From Leptodactylus fallax (lineage: Eukaryota; Chordata; Amphibia; Anura; Leptodactylidae), in assembly GCA_947044405.1 (NCBI GenBank), contig CAMRHE010000205.1:2046001-2110000 (forward strand): a stretch of DNA of 64,000 nt. Direction: 5' to 3'. The position numbers and the translations under genes were made by a program. Positions 20,540-32,596 of this stretch are shown here, piece after piece. The notes below the pieces were generated by a model. That model saw only the letters and a list, made by a program, of their open reading frames with translations, was not told the origin of the DNA and did no database searches. How positions within the stretch are numbered: the first letter of the stretch is position 1; the number at the start of each line of letters is the position of its first letter.

Positions 20540-21103
20540 GGAGGCTGCCCCCCCTTGAGACGTTCTCCCTTTTCTCGGTGGTGCTTTGGAATCTGCATGC
20601 CTTAATGTTATGTTTGCTTCTCTTTTTTCTTTTTTTAGGTCTACGGGTCTCATCTATTATGCTTATTATTGGATTGTTTTAGCGGAGTGGGGCGGGGTGG
20701 GGTCCCGGTGACTCCCCTTCCTTCCTTCTTTTTACTGGTGGTTGGGGATCCGCCGCCTCCCCTCCGACCTCCTGTCCACGCTCTCCCCCCTAAGGGGATA
20801 CTTGGACTGTGCGGCCATTGATCCTGATTGGACCTCTGGCTGCCCTCATTGGTCCCCAGGCGAGTGACTTAGCCTCGCCCACAAAGTATTGTTTAACTGT
20901 TTTTATTTTTACTTTGTCATTTATGATGTCTTTTGCCTCCCTCCCTCCCTCTCTTCCCCCCCCCCCCGATCTAGAGACCCTGCCTCGACTTTGGGTTCCT
21001 GTTTGTGGATTGCCCTTTTGCCTCTCCGAGGGAAACTTGCCAGCGTCATGTGAGATGGGTGAGCTTATTACAATCCGCCACTGTCCTCCAATCCTGAGTC
21101 CCA
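20540..21103 (+). other. L1 inter-ORF spacer
   Basis: 564 bp of pyrimidine-rich sequence between ORF1 and ORF2. It includes a C-run at 20957-20968. No third frame is convincing. Confidence 0.7.
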
Positions 21104-24100
21104 ATGGTTAGGTGCGTGACAATTAATGTCAAGGGCCTGGGTTCCAACATTAAAAGGCGCCATGTCCTTAGAGAACTCCGCTCCTTACGAGCGGATGTGG
21201 CGTTTCTTCAGGAGACTCATTTTGACCGCGTTGGTACTTTTGCCTTCGCTAAGCATTATTTTCCCGTAGCTTTTTCGGCCTTCCACGATCGACCCAGAGC
21301 TGGGGTGGCTATTCTTCTTTCTCGATCCTGCCCAATTACAGTGACGACTTCCCACATAGACCCAGGTGGCCGGTTTGTTATCTTGGAGGGGCTCCTTTAT
21401 GGTGCCCCGATTGTTTTATGCAATGTCTATGCCCCCAATTCAGCGCAGATCCCGTTCTTGCGTCGGGTATTCTCCCGTCTGCGCGCTCTCCCACCATCAG
21501 CTTGGCTGGTGGGGGGAGACTTTAACATGGTCTTCTCTGAACGGGCGGATCGTCTGGCGTTAGCCCAGGGCCCAACCCCCCATAGGTTGGCCCAACTTGC
21601 AAGGGAGTTCCGCAGGCTGATCTGCGCCCACTCTTTGTATGACCTTTGGCGAGTGGACAATCCTACGGCGCGCTCCTACACCTTCTTTTCTCACCCTCAT
21701 AACACTCACACCCGCATTGACTACTTCTTTGGAAATGCTCCCGCTCTTCGTTTGCTTAGGGACACGAACATTGGCCATCTCACCTGGTCTGATCATGCCC
21801 CAGTCGTAGTTACCTTATCTATGACTCCAGTGCCTACTCGCCAATGTCATTGGCGTCTTAACGAAACACTGCTCAAATCGCCGACCTCCCTCGAGACCCT
21901 GCGCACACACTTGATAGATTATTTTAGGGACAACTTAGGCTCGGTAGACTCTCTTGCCATTCTCTGGGAAGCCCATAAGGCGGTCATGAGAGGATGCTGT
22001 ATCGCATTGGCTTCTAGGCTTAAAAGGGACAGACAGGCCCAGGAACAGCTCCTCCAAGCCCGTATTCGGTCCCTTACGACGACTTTGGCAGCGCATCCAT
22101 CCCTGGGGGTTCTTCGCCGTTTGGTCCTGGCCCGGGCGGACCTCCGTGATTTGGAGACACACCATGTGGAACGACTTCTCCTTTATACCCGTCAGAGGTT
22201 TTTTGAACGAGGTAATAAATCTCATACCCTCCTGGCAGGAACCCTCAGGGATCATCGGGCCTCTTCCACACCACACTCTGTCCGTGACCCCACGGGTACT
22301 CTTCAACATCACCCTGATGCTGTGGCGCTGGCGTTCCACTCTTACTACTCTAAGCTGTATGACTTACCCCCCCCACGAGCACTACTCCCTGGGGATGACT
22401 CAACACTACTGGAAGACTATTTAAAGGATTGTTGTCTCCCACGCCTTCCTCCTGAGGCCTTAACCTCCCTGAACACCCCCATCACCAAGGAGGAACTAGA
22501 AGGGGTCCTGAGGGACCTCCCAGATGGGAGGGCCCCAGGCCCAGATGGGTTCACTTGCAGTTATTGTGGGGTTTTCCAGGGTGAGCTCTCTGCTCATCTG
22601 TTGTCCCTCTTCGGTTCCTTCCTTTCGGGTTCCCCTATGCCCCCGACTGTGCTCTCTTCACTGCTCACATTGGTCCCTAGGCCGGGTGGGGACTTGCAGG
22701 ATTGTGCTAACTACCGACCGATTGCTTTGCTGAACACGGACCTGAAACTTTTCACCAAACTCTTAGCCAATAGACTGAATGCTTGGCTCCCTCTGCTTGT
22801 CCATAAGGACCAGGTGGGATTCATCCCCTGTCGTCAGGGTGGTGACAACACCAGGAGGACTGTGGATTTGGTGGAGGTGGCCAATCATTATTCTACCCCC
22901 GGCCCTTCTCTTGAGCCTGGACGCTGAAAAGGCTTTTGACCGCATGGATTGGTCGTTTGTGCATGCTACGCTTGGGGCGTTCGGGCTTACGGGACCGTTT
23001 CTCACAGCTGTCCAGTCCCTTTGCTCCTTGCCCTCAGCGGCAGTTAAGCTTCCCCATGCATCTTCGCCCTCCTTCCCTATTCGAGGTGGCACTAGGCAGG
23101 GTTGCCCCCTGTCACCCATCATATTTGCCCTCTGCATTGAACCGCTAGCGGCCAAGATTGGGCGAGACCCTAATATCAAGGGGATCATGGTCCAAGATAA
23201 GGAATTTAAGGTATCTCTCTTCGCGGACGATGTGCTCCTCACGCTCACCTCCCCTCATACTGCCCTTCCAAGCTTGCTGCGCTCACTGGAGACCTGTGGT
23301 GATCTCTCGGGGTATAAGGTGAGCCCCGCGAAGACTGAGGCACTCCCACTTAACATCCCACGGGACCTTTTCCTTCTCCTCCGCAGTGGTTACGATTTCC
23401 AGTGGCGGGAGTCCTCTATCCGCTACCTGGGAGTCCATATATCCACCTCCTATGCGACCCTGTACTCGGCAAACTACCCGCGGTTGTTTTGTGAGCTAAG
23501 AGCCCTATTGGACAAATGGCAACCCTTGCCTATCTCCCTTTTGGGGAGAATTGCTGCGGTCAAGATGACTCTCCTCCCGAAGCTACTGTATTTTTTCGAA
23601 ATGCTCCCGGTTGCGATACCTCGGGGAGAATTACGGAACCTACAGAAAGCTATCTTCCAGTTTATCTGGCAAGCAAAACGACACCGAATACCTAGATCTG
23701 TTATGCTGGCGGATAGGGGGTCTGGGGGTATGGCTGTCCCACATTTGTTACATTATTACTGGGAGGCCCACTTACGCCATATCCCATTCTGGGCGGCTAT
23801 GCCAGCATACACCAGATGGGTGCAGATAGAGAAGCTATGGCTGGCACCCATGCATCCTAACGCGCTTCTGTGGGTCAGCCTCCCCCCCACCCCCCCCCTG
23901 CCTCGTACCTGTTGGTCCCCATTCGGTTTACTAGATCTATCTGGTCTACCTGTTGTGCTAGATTCTCCCTGATGTCCCCGCGCTCATCTATGGTCTCCAT
24001 ACTATACAACCCCCTTCTCCCGGAGAGCCTGACTTCTGCCATGACTAAAGTGTGGTCTGAAGCTGGCCTTTACCGGATTGCTGATATGGTTGACCCTGGA

Positions 24101-24916
24101 ACCTTGGAACTCAGGTCCTTTGCTCATCTTACAGCTAATCAAAACCTGCCAGGTACTGAATGGTTCCATTACTTGCAGGTGGTTCACTTTGTCCGCTCCC
24201 TCCATGGGTCTCTTAAGGTGTCACTCCCCACCGCTTTTGAAAAGATTTGCCGTGCAGGCACGTCCACTAGGGGCTTTATATCCTCTATTTACCAACTTCT
24301 TAACTCACAAACTACAGGCTCTCCTGTTAATCATCGCTATATGCTTAAATGGGAGGAGGCGGTGGGTAAACCCATCTCCCAGGAACAGTGGCGGATTGTA
24401 TGGTCTCGGGCCCAGAAATCATCTCAGTGCATTACGTTTAGGGAAGCGCAGTATAAGCTGTTGATGCATTGGTATCATACTCCGGCTCTCCTTCATACTT
24501 TAAACCCATTAGTTCCTCCATGGTGCTGGCGCTGTGGAGCTGCGGTGGGTACCCTGCACCATATCTTTTGGACGTGCCCTCTCATCCTCGGTTTTTGGAG
24601 GGAGGTCAGGACTCTGACGACTGCTCTCTTTTTGCAAGAGGTTCCTCTTGACCCTCTTCTTTATCTCCTGAACCTTCCCCCCAGACACCTGAGCAATAAG
24701 TCATCCAGGCTTTTCTTGCATCTTTGTACTGCAGTTAAAACTCTCATAGCTAGAAACTGGAAGAAAGTGAATCCCCCATCTAGTCTTGAGCTTGTGGCTA
24801 GAATGAAGGAAGTGAGGAGTCTTGAATACCTGACTGCTGGCCTACATAATTCACGGGAAGCCTTTGGGGCTATTTGGGCACCCTGGGACATGTATTGTAC
24901 ATCACAGGGTCTCTGA
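21104..24916 (+). pseudogene. L1 ORF2 (endonuclease-reverse transcriptase) with two frameshifts
   Basis: ORF2 supplies the endonuclease that nicks the target and the reverse transcriptase that copies L1 RNA there. The endonuclease covers residues 1-235, with N8-region VTINVKGLGSN, E37 in LQETHF, GGDFN near 136 and SDHAP at 229. RT motifs follow: APGPDGF, NYRPIALLNTDLKLF, DQVGFIP, LLSLDAEKAFDRMDW, GGTRQGCPLSP and FADDVLL at about 23220. A C-terminal Cys-His motif (CWRCGAAVGTLHHIFWTC) is at about 24520-24575. The frame changes twice: at 22891-22912 beside a CCCCC run and at 23881-23900 in a C-rich tract. The net shift is zero and the downstream frame is open to 24916. There are no internal stops otherwise. 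The breaks could be real inactivation or homopolymer sequencing errors. Confidence 0.93.
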
Positions 24917-25160
24917 TCTCTAGTCCTCTCCTTCCCTCCCCCCCCTTCCCTTTGGTCCTACCCTTGTCTTCTTAACCCCTCCATTCCCCCCTCCCTTGTT
25001 CACTGCTTAATTTAAATGCATATTGCTTAAGGGGGAGGAGGCGGATAGCCTCTATTTACCTCAATGCTTCCTGTTTGTTTGATTATTATTGTTTTTTTGT
25101 TTTTTCTTTATTCCTTGTTAATGAAAAATTTTTCAATAAAATTACAGTTATATAAAAAAA
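24917..25160 (+). other. L1 3' UTR with polyadenylation signal
   Basis: C/T-rich sequence, then GGGGGAGGAGGCGGATAGCC at about 25030, a T-rich tract, CAATAAA near 25132 and a seven-A tail. The left edge of the target duplication follows directly. Confidence 0.8.
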
Positions 25161-25177
25161 AGAATACAGGTAACATG

Positions 25178-25458
25178 CCATTATTACCACAGAGTGAACA
25201 CCGTAAAAATTAAACCCATATGAAATTGGCGCAAATGCATTATTTCCCCAATTGCACCTCATTCTGAATTTTTTTCCAGCTTCCCAGTACATTACACAGC
25301 ATATTGAATATTGCCATTACAAAGTGCTATTTGTTTCACAAACAATAAGTCATCATGTGACTCTGTGAACTGAAAATGAAAAAGTTATGGCTCTTGGAAT
25401 GTGGGGAGGGAAAAATGAAAATGCAAAAATGAAAATTGGCCTGGTGTTTAAAGGGTTA
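25178..25458 (-). repeat. Family B repeat, right part
   Basis: Continues the repeat cut by the L1, ending at GTGTTTAAAGGGTTAAAG, the complement of the family start. Confidence 0.75.
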
Positions 25459-25958
25459 AAGCAGGGTAAGGCTATAAAACATATCCTAAGCTTTGAGCAT
25501 CCCAATGAGCATGTAAGGGAATTGCTAGTTGTGCATTTCCCTTTTGCTGCTGCTGGAACAATGGAAGAAGGGAAAGACAGAGACAGTGAGCCCTAAACTC
25601 AACTCAGCCCCTGTCCCTACCTAATTGCCACAAGTGTCCTAATGACAAGAACAACTGGGCGGTAGAATAGCAGAAAGAGAAGCTAGCAGGGACAAAGTCT
25701 CAATAGCCAGCAACCATGTGTGAGCAGATGGCTTGTTTATAGGAAGTCCAGAATCTGCCCCAGACTTGATTGGTAGATAGGCTGTCAATCACACAGGCTA
25801 GGCTAAGATTACCTATTTGAGGAACGGAGGAAAACAAAGATGTAGGAGATGGGTGGGGTAGGAAATCAATTACAGAGAAGAGGTAATAGAGCAGTGTTCA
25901 GACAGCGCAACAAGAGTCCTAAGCAGGGAATCAAACTGTACACACCTCCTGCGCCGCA
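25459..25958. other. Non-coding stretch
   Basis: No family or gene is recognised. Confidence 0.35.
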
Positions 25959-26126
25959 GTGTGCGAGCGGACGGTGGCGCAGAGACCTGAACAGGCAGAG
26001 ACATTACAGAGAATTGTTCAATCCATCATCCAAAAATGGAAAAAGTATTCTACAACTGCAAACCTACCAAGACATGGGCGTCCACCTAAACTGACAGATC
26101 GAGCAAGGAGAGAACTGATCAGAGAA
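25959..26126 (+). pseudogene. Tc1 transposase fragment (DNA-binding region)
   Basis: A + frame reads IVQSIIQKWKKYSTTANLP, then GRPPKLTDRARRELIREAA. This is the linker between the two helix-turn-helix halves of a Tc1 transposase, with the basic GRPPK hook. Only about 55 codons remain; no catalytic residues or terminal repeats are present. It is cut off directly by the hAT-like remnant that follows. Confidence 0.75.
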
Positions 26127-26980
26127 GCAGCTGACCAGGAGTAACCCCAGCAGGTAACGGGCCCTGTTTACTTACCAATCTCCACTCCAGCTCTCGGCTC
26201 TCTCTGCATCTCTTTCTACCTTCCAGGGTCCCTGTGCATCTCATATAATGTCGCTGGGGCCCCCTGGAGGGAAGAAGGGGAAGCGGAGGCGGCTGTGAGC
26301 GGGAGTGGGGATTGGTAAGTAAGGCCACAGGCCCGTGGCTACGAGTATTTTTTGAGTGAACCCCAACAAATTCTGCTATTATTATACTCTAGGGTCTCTT
26401 CAGATCCTCGAGTATAATGATCAGAAGCCCGGGGGAGGTGAGCGAACATAAAAGCCAGTGTTACTCACCTCTCTGGCGCAACTCATACTGTCTTCAGCCT
26501 CTGTAGTGACGTCACAGACATCATGTGGGTCAGACCGTGGCATTACGACGCATACACCTCTCCTGGGCTCCAGTGTGGCTCCCTGTTGTTTTCAGCCCTT
26601 TTCAATGAAGTCATAGACATGGGTTACCCCGGCGTCATGTCTGTGACGTCATTGTAGAGGGCCGAAAACAAAACAGTAGGGAGACACGGTGGAGCCCAGG
26701 AGAGGTAAGTACCACTGGTTTTTATGTTTGCCACCTCCCCTGGGCCTCCGATCATTATACTTTGGGCTCTGAAAAGACCCCAGAATATAATAATAGTTTG
26801 TGGGTGGTGTACCCCAAAAATGTAACATTATACTGTGTGGAGGGGCCACTATGGGATATTATACTGTCTGGAGGCCACTTTGGGACATTATAGTGTGTGT
26901 AAATGGGGCGTTATACTGTGGGGGGGGGGTACCAAGTCAAAAGTTTGCTATGGGGCCCACTCTTTGCTAGTTAGTAGACC
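26127..26980. mobile_element. Decayed hAT-like non-autonomous element
   Basis: It starts CAGGAGTAACCCCAGCAGG and ends CTTTGCTAGTTAGTAG, both diverged from the CAGKGGCGTAACTA termini. It contains hairpin modules at 26377-26424 and 26748-26796 and a few VNTR-like units at 26825-26930 (inverted). The build matches 59214-59885. No clear target duplication remains. Confidence 0.65.
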
Positions 26981-26984
26981 AGAG

Positions 26985-27300
26985 TAAGGTGGCATGCACA
27001 CGTTATTGAACGGCACAGGCGGCACACGAATGTCATCTGTGTGCTGCCCATGCACCGTACATGCTTCCGCGGCCCCATTCATTGGGTCCAGTGAGCAAGG
27101 TTCACAAGACGGACAGGGATAGGACCTGTCCTGAGTTTTGTTCATGGCTCACAGCCCCATACACTGGAATGTGAAAATACAAAGTTGTGTGTATGGGGCC
27201 ATAGCAATGAATGGGTCAGAGTGCTAGCCATGAAAATCACGGCTAGTACACTGACTGTGGACATGGTCGTGTTCATGAGGCTTAAGTTAGTGCCCGAAAT
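26985..27300. mobile_element. MITE-like repeat (GGCATGCACACG ... CGTGTTCATGAGGC)
   Basis: The ends AAGGTGGCATGCACACGTTA and, complemented, AAGCCTCATGAACACGAC form imperfect terminal inverted repeats. A related copy is at 61424-61740. It is non-coding. Confidence 0.5.
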
Positions 27301-27441
27301 AAGGATTGCATTTGTCCGAACGTGATTTTATTTTGATAACTTAACCTTAAACTCAGCTAATTTTGCTTCTGGGAGCCTGATTCCCATTGCATCGCATTAA
27401 TTTTGATGCCTAAATAAAAAAAAATGGACATTAGACCTTAT

Positions 27442-28053
27442 TTTTTTTTCTTTTTCTTTTTCGAAGGTCTCAAAGCTGTGCCAACGAAACACCAGTGCAC
27501 GGAAAAAAGTGACGGGTGCCACTGAAAAAACGTGCAGAGTATGCGGTCTATCGCAAAACCCATCTCAAAAGAGAATGGGTCCTCCGAAACTGTCCCCAAA
27601 CTCAGAGCCAAAAGGCCCAAGAGTAAGGGGGCTGAACCAACCCAACTGCCTAGACAGGAGGGTCAGATCTTACTTGGTTTCCTCCCGGGCTGCCACCACC
27701 AGGAGTACTACCAAGCCAGCTACTTGCATCAGTCTCCTCAAGGGCTGCCACCCCAAGAGTACGACTGAGCCTGCAACTGTTGTCTATCTCCACAAAAGCA
27801 GAGACAGACACTGGAGAGCAAGGAAGGAGGGAACTTGAAGGCCACAAACTCCAACCCCTAGACTTCGGGTAGGACCCAAAAGGGTTTCCGTACTCCTACA
27901 TCTACACACACAGTGACAAACGGTGACAAACGTGATAAACAAAAAAAGAATAAATAAGTGAATAGAGTGCCAGTGTACTGGCCCGGTCTATCCGCCGGAT
28001 CTATAAAAATTACCCATGCTGGATAAACCAAGCAATAGGGTGAGTGCTTCAAA
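27442..28053 (-). mobile_element. Poly-A-tailed retroposon, 5'-truncated copy
   Basis: On the minus strand it runs from AAGCACTCACCC to GAGACCTTC followed by an A-rich (GAAAAA)n tail. A 7-bp duplication ACCTTAT flanks it (27435-27441, 28054-28060). This is consistent with LINE-mediated insertion. The body is the inverted match of 34862-35460, where a U2 snRNA head is found upstream. A 109-codon + frame lies antisense to the element and is not considered a gene. An internal direct repeat of about 55 bp spans roughly 27690-27790. Confidence 0.8.
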
Positions 28054-28060
28054 ACCTTAT

Positions 28061-29050
28061 ACTTTGCCTGCAGCGCTAAATGTGTTAGCGAGCATGACAG
28101 CTAACTTCCATATTATCAGGGCTGCAAAAAGGAAGTCATCCAGATAATTTAATATTGAGGCAAGTTCTGACATGTCGACAACTTCCCTCTCTAGGATAGA
28201 GCTGAAGAGCTGAAAATAATAGTGCAAGATGGTACCATTGGGAGATTTACTAATGCTGTCTATAGGCATTGCAAACTTAGACTAGACAGTGTTAAAATGC
28301 ACCAGATTTATCACAGTGACTCATGCTGGATGATAAACCTGGTGTTTTGTGTACACCAACTATTAGTTGGCTTCAATGAAGCACCCCCCAAACAATGGCC
28401 CCTAAATTTTTGACCCACAGTGAGGCACCTTAAATCCGCCCATCTCCCAACACACCCCGCCTCCTCTTTGGTATTCCTCAGTCACCTGTCATACAAGGTG
28501 CAGAAACAGTCAGAAAGTGTCTAGAATAGTTAATAAATGTAAAAATAATTTTTTTTTTTTGTACAAATTCCACAAGGATTCTGGTGCACCTTCAAAAGTA
28601 AATGTGCTTCATTGGGTTCTGAAAACTACAGCTCTCTTTTTCTACATTTGTTTTACTCCTCCCAATTTTTTAAACTTCATATTTACCTATCAAACAAGGG
28701 CCCCAAAAACTGTGATAAAACTGTAAAAGTTACACTATTTCACATTTTGCTACTTTTCTGTGTATGGAGATAAGTATGTGGGTCTCATCTGCTAGGTGGA
28801 TAACTTACAGGGCATGACATAGAAGGAGTTCTTTTTGGTATTTGGTATCCTTTTTTTTACGCCATAGTTGATTTTAGGGCACCATGCTGCATACACTATA
28901 GTGATTTAATTCAATTGATCAGAATAACAATTGTCTAAAACATCTACATCATTTTCAACGCCAGTTCTTTCTTTTACAAATGTGTCACTTTGCAGCATCA
29001 GATGTTGAGAAACATGTAATAGACACATTGGTAAAATGGACACTTTCATG
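28061..29050. other. Non-coding stretch
   Basis: No family or gene is recognised. Short AT-rich frames show no coding evidence. Confidence 0.35.
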
Positions 29051-29059
29051 GTTTGCTTC

Positions 29060-29845
29060 TTCTCTTGGGTATGGAGAGGCATGGTATGTTTTTTGAACAA
29101 ACTGCAGGGCCTAAAACCTAAGGAAGTCTTTTTGTTAAGTATCAATGTCCTCTCCCTGCTTCGATTTTTAGTCCTTGCGACTCGAGCGTGTATCCCACGA
29201 TTTTGGAAGCAAACTGAACCTCCCCCTCTCTCCCTTTGGGTTTTGAAGGTCAATGAGATTATGCGTATGGAGAACCTCACCCCTTTCCTTCATGACACTG
29301 TTCAAACTTTTAACAAGACCTGGTTCTACTGCATGGAATTCCAACGTACCAGTGAATATCAGACGCTTCTCGGGCCGTAGACCTACAGTGGGATGCACTG
29401 GTTTTTATAGCTAACTGATGGGTTACTTATTCCGGACTATTCTTGACCCTCTGGCCTCGCTCCCTGTGGGTTTTACTACTCTTTTTGTAGCAGAATTTTT
29501 GATTGCTTACACCCCTGGGGTCCTCCCCTGGACCCGGATACTGTTGCTGTATAGTCCCCATCCCCCCCTTTCAAAAAAAATTTTTTTTTCTTTCTCTTTT
29601 CTTTTCCTCTTCTCTTCCCTCTCGTTCTGTATCTGTTTTTGTTACCTTGCCCCCCCTTCCCTTCCTCTTTTTTTTTTTTCTCTTCCTCCCTCTTCTTGTC
29701 CTTTGGTCTCTACTCGAGGATCTCCCCGCTATTAACAGTATAGAATGTTACTGCTGTCGTTGCAGTTATATGTTTTCACCGTATTTTCTGTATTCTGTAT
29801 TTTATGTCTTTTTGAAAATCAATAAACTTTGAATTGGAAAGTATT
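29060..29845 (+). pseudogene. L1-type LINE 3' end (ORF2 C-terminus and 3' UTR)
   Basis: A + frame ends in LVLATRACIPRFWKQTEPP, then FNKTWFYCMEFQRTSEYQTL and a stop at 29378-29380. This is the C-terminal end of an L1/Tx1 ORF2. A pyrimidine-rich 3' UTR follows, with a CAATAAA signal near 29819. The element is 5'-truncated, as is usual for LINEs. It differs from the full-length L1 in this window, so it belongs to another subfamily. Confidence 0.65.
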
Positions 29846-30841
29846 AGTGTCCTGCTAGTATTCATCTAGAGCAGTGTTTCCCAATCTTACTGATGGTGAG
29901 ACCACTACCATATCTAGACCCATTCAAAAAAATATGTCCCTATCGGCAGTGTCGGACTGGGATGTCTAGGGCCCACCAGTGGAATTGTTTCCAGGGGCCC
30001 ACCATCAGAACCCCTGCAGATCAGCGGTACCGAGACAGGGCGGCTAAAGGTAATAACATGTCGGGAGCCATGCTGCTCACCCACTATACCATGTGCACCA
30101 CTGCACTACCTAAACCTACTGCTACACCTTGTATGGCAAGTGAACAGCGTGGCTCCTAAAATTGTTATCTTTACCTGTAGCCGCACTGCCCTGGAAAAGC
30201 TGATCTGCAGAGGTCCTGGCTGTTGTATCATCGTAGATGTAATATTGATGGCCTATCCTAAGGACAGGCCATCAATATTAGGAAGATGGATAAATCCTTT
30301 AAAGAGGTTGTCGAAGGAATTGGAGCAACCCATGTGGGTGGCGGGAGGTGTAAAGTAAAAAAATAAGTAAATTAAAAAGCATACTCTCCTGTCCCCGGTG
30401 CTCCGTTGTCTGCTGCCAGTGTCCATTCAGTCTCATGCCGGCGACTCCTTGCTGGGAGTCCTGCACCTCATGTGATCGCTAAGACTAATTAGGTACAGGA
30501 TTTCCAGAAATGAGGCGCCGCCATGAGACCGAACAGACATAGGTAGGGGACAATGGGGTGCTGGGGACAGGTGAGTATGCTTTTTTTTAAAAATGTTCTT
30601 ATTTTTACACCTCCCTGGCGGCCGACACAGTGGTCGCTCCAGTTTATGGACATCCTCTTTTAAGGGGTTGTCTGGGCCAAATTTTTCTATGGTCACTTCA
30701 CTGGTCCCCCCACATAGTGGCCTCTTCACTGGTCCCCCATACTGTATGGGGTACAGTGATGGGGTCATTATATTGTGTGGGAGCAGTGATGGGGGCTAAC
30801 ATCCTGTGGGGGGAGGGACATTAAACTGTGTGGGGCATATT

Positions 30842-31258
30842 AAAGGGGTTGTCCAGGGTTAATCTTTTTTATGGCCTATGCTCTGGATAGGCCATAAATA
30901 CCTGATCGGTAGGGGGCTGACACACGGCCCCATCAGCTGTTCGGAGCCACTTCCGGAGCCCGTTCTGTACACAACACAGGGCCGAAAGCAGAAAGCTCCA
31001 TCTGCTGTATAGCAGCCCGGCGCCTTCGCTGCAGCTCAGCTCCTACTGACTTCAATAAGTGCTGAGATACAGTGAAGGTGCCTGGCCAATACACAGTGGA
31101 CAGAGCTTTCTGCCTCTGGCCCTGTATTGTGTACAGTACGGGCATCAGAAGTGGCTCCATACAGCTGATCGGTCCAGGGTCAGCCCCCTACAGATCAGGT
31201 ATCTGTGGCCTATCCTGAGGATAAACCATAACAAATTATGCCTGGACAACCCCTTTAA
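30842..31258. mobile_element. Nested MITE with AAAGGGGTTGTCCAGG ends
   Basis: The ends TTAAAGGGGTTGTCCAGG and, complemented, TTAAAGGGGTTGTCCAGG flank about 417 bp. An inner pair of palindromic arms is present (GGCCTATGCTCTGGATAGGC; GGCCTATCCTGAGGATAAAC). The same insertion is in the other hAT copy at 57790-58208, so it is now part of the amplified unit. Confidence 0.75.
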
Positions 31259-31714
31259 TATACACCCCTAATGCGCCACACTTTAAAGAGATTGTCCAGT
31301 ATAATTTTTTTTCTTTTTTTTATAATTAGTCTGGGGGAGGTGAATCCCCCCTACCCCCCCCCCCCAAAAAAAAAACAAAAAAACATGCTAAACATACTCA
31401 CCTGTCTCCGGTGCTCTGGTGCCCAACCAGCACGGTCCGGTCCTGCAGGTCCGCTGTCTTCTTTTTGCCGGAATTCCTCACTGGCTGTGACGTCACAGGT
31501 CCCTTCCCTTAGGCAGCTGATTGGCCTCAGGGGTTACGTGACGTCACAGGTAGTCACGTGCAGGGGGAACTTCAGCTGGAAGAAAACAACAGAACTGCAG
31601 GACCGAACTGCTCTGGGAGACACTGGGGACAGGAGAGAAAGTTTGTGGGGGGTTTTTTTGTTTTGTTTTTTTCACCTGCCCCTGCGTAATTAAAAAAAAA
31701 ATGAAGGAGCCACT

Positions 31715-31920
31715 GTATGGAGTATAAGCTCCACAGTGGCCCCCACCCTGTATTATAAGCTCCACAGTGGCCCCCACCCTGTGTGTATAAGCTCCACAGT
31801 GGCCCCCATCCAGTATTATAAGCTCCACAGTGGCCCCCACCCTGTATTATAAGCTCTACAGTGGCCCCCACCCTGTATTATAAGCTCCACAGTGGCCCTC
31901 ACCCAGTATTATATGCGCCC
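31715..31920. repeat. 31-bp VNTR, diverged form
   Basis: About 6-7 units of CTCCACAGTGGCCCCCACCC plus TGTATTATAAG. The period is 31, the same as the VNTR at 14938-15535, and the sequence is related. Open minus frames here are by-products. Confidence 0.9.
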
Positions 31921-31944
31921 AATAGCCCCCTCCACTCCAGTGCT

Positions 31945-31988
31945 ATTATTATACTCTGGGGTCTCCTCAGACCCCAGAGTATAATAAT
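31945..31988. repeat. Hairpin module
   Basis: Perfect arms ATTATTATACTCTGGGGTCT and AGACCCCAGAGTATAATAAT with a four-base loop (CCTC). Confidence 0.9.
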
Positions 31989-32596
31989 CGGAGGCCCAGG
32001 GGAAGTGATTAAAAATAACAAACTCTCATACTCACCTTGCCTTACCTTTCCTTCCATCCTCGCTCCATCCTGTCGTCTTCAGGCCCTTTTCCGACGACGC
32101 TGCTGAGGCCTGTGATTGGGCCTCAGCGGTCACGTGGGGGGCGCACTGACGTCATTACGCGGTCGCGCCCCCATGTGACCGCCGGGGCCTAATCACAGGC
32201 CTCAGTCACATGACGGAGGAGCGCCGGAGAGGACGCTGCGCCCAGGAGAGGTGAGAATATGTGTTTATTATTTTCAGTCACCTCCCCTGGGCTGCCATAT
32301 ATTGGAAAGGGGCCTGCAATATGCCAGGGTCCCTTTCCAATCACAGTATGTATAGCGGTCGGGGAACCAGGCATTCCCCGACCGCTATCATAGTGGTCCG
32401 GGGCCCCGGCCATCTCCAGCTGGCCGCGGGCCCCGTACCCTGCCGGGTCCGGTCGCGGTCGCGCCCCCTGCGGCCGCGATCGTAACACCACTGGTCAGGG
32501 GCCCGATCGGGATGGTCAGGATCTAATAGTCGGGGCTCGGGGCCCACCGGGGGATTCACCGGTTCCCCGGTGGGCCAGTCCGACCCTGCCTATCGG

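Larger units (their letters stand above)
18944..25160 (+). mobile_element. Full-length L1-type LINE with perfect 17-bp target duplication
   Basis: The element is 6217 bp. It has a short 5' UTR beginning GGGGCGTGGCC, ORF1 (19034-20539), an inter-ORF spacer (20540-21103), ORF2 (21104-24916, two frameshifts), and a 3' UTR with a CAATAAA signal near 25132 and a short A-rich tail at 25154-25160. It is inserted in an older family B repeat. Its codon use is GC-rich compared with the AT-rich surroundings. Full length, an exact target duplication and nearly intact frames point to a recent insertion. Confidence 0.96.
29947..32588 (-). mobile_element. 2.6-kb non-autonomous hAT element
   Basis: Termini are CAGTGTCGGACTGGGATG and, complemented, CAGGGTCGGACTGGCCC, with an exact 8-bp target duplication CCTATCGG (29939-29946, 32589-32596). 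It is the inverted counterpart of 56805-59093. Inside are a nested AAAGGGGTTGTCCAGG-type MITE (30842-31258), CpG-rich segments, a diverged 31-bp VNTR (31715-31920) and a hairpin module (31945-31988). No transposase is encoded. Frames up to 140 codons are incidental. Confidence 0.95.

Noticed and set aside
27509..27838. 109-codon plus frame
   Set aside because: It is antisense to the poly-A-tailed retroposon, and the corresponding frame is not kept in the second copy.
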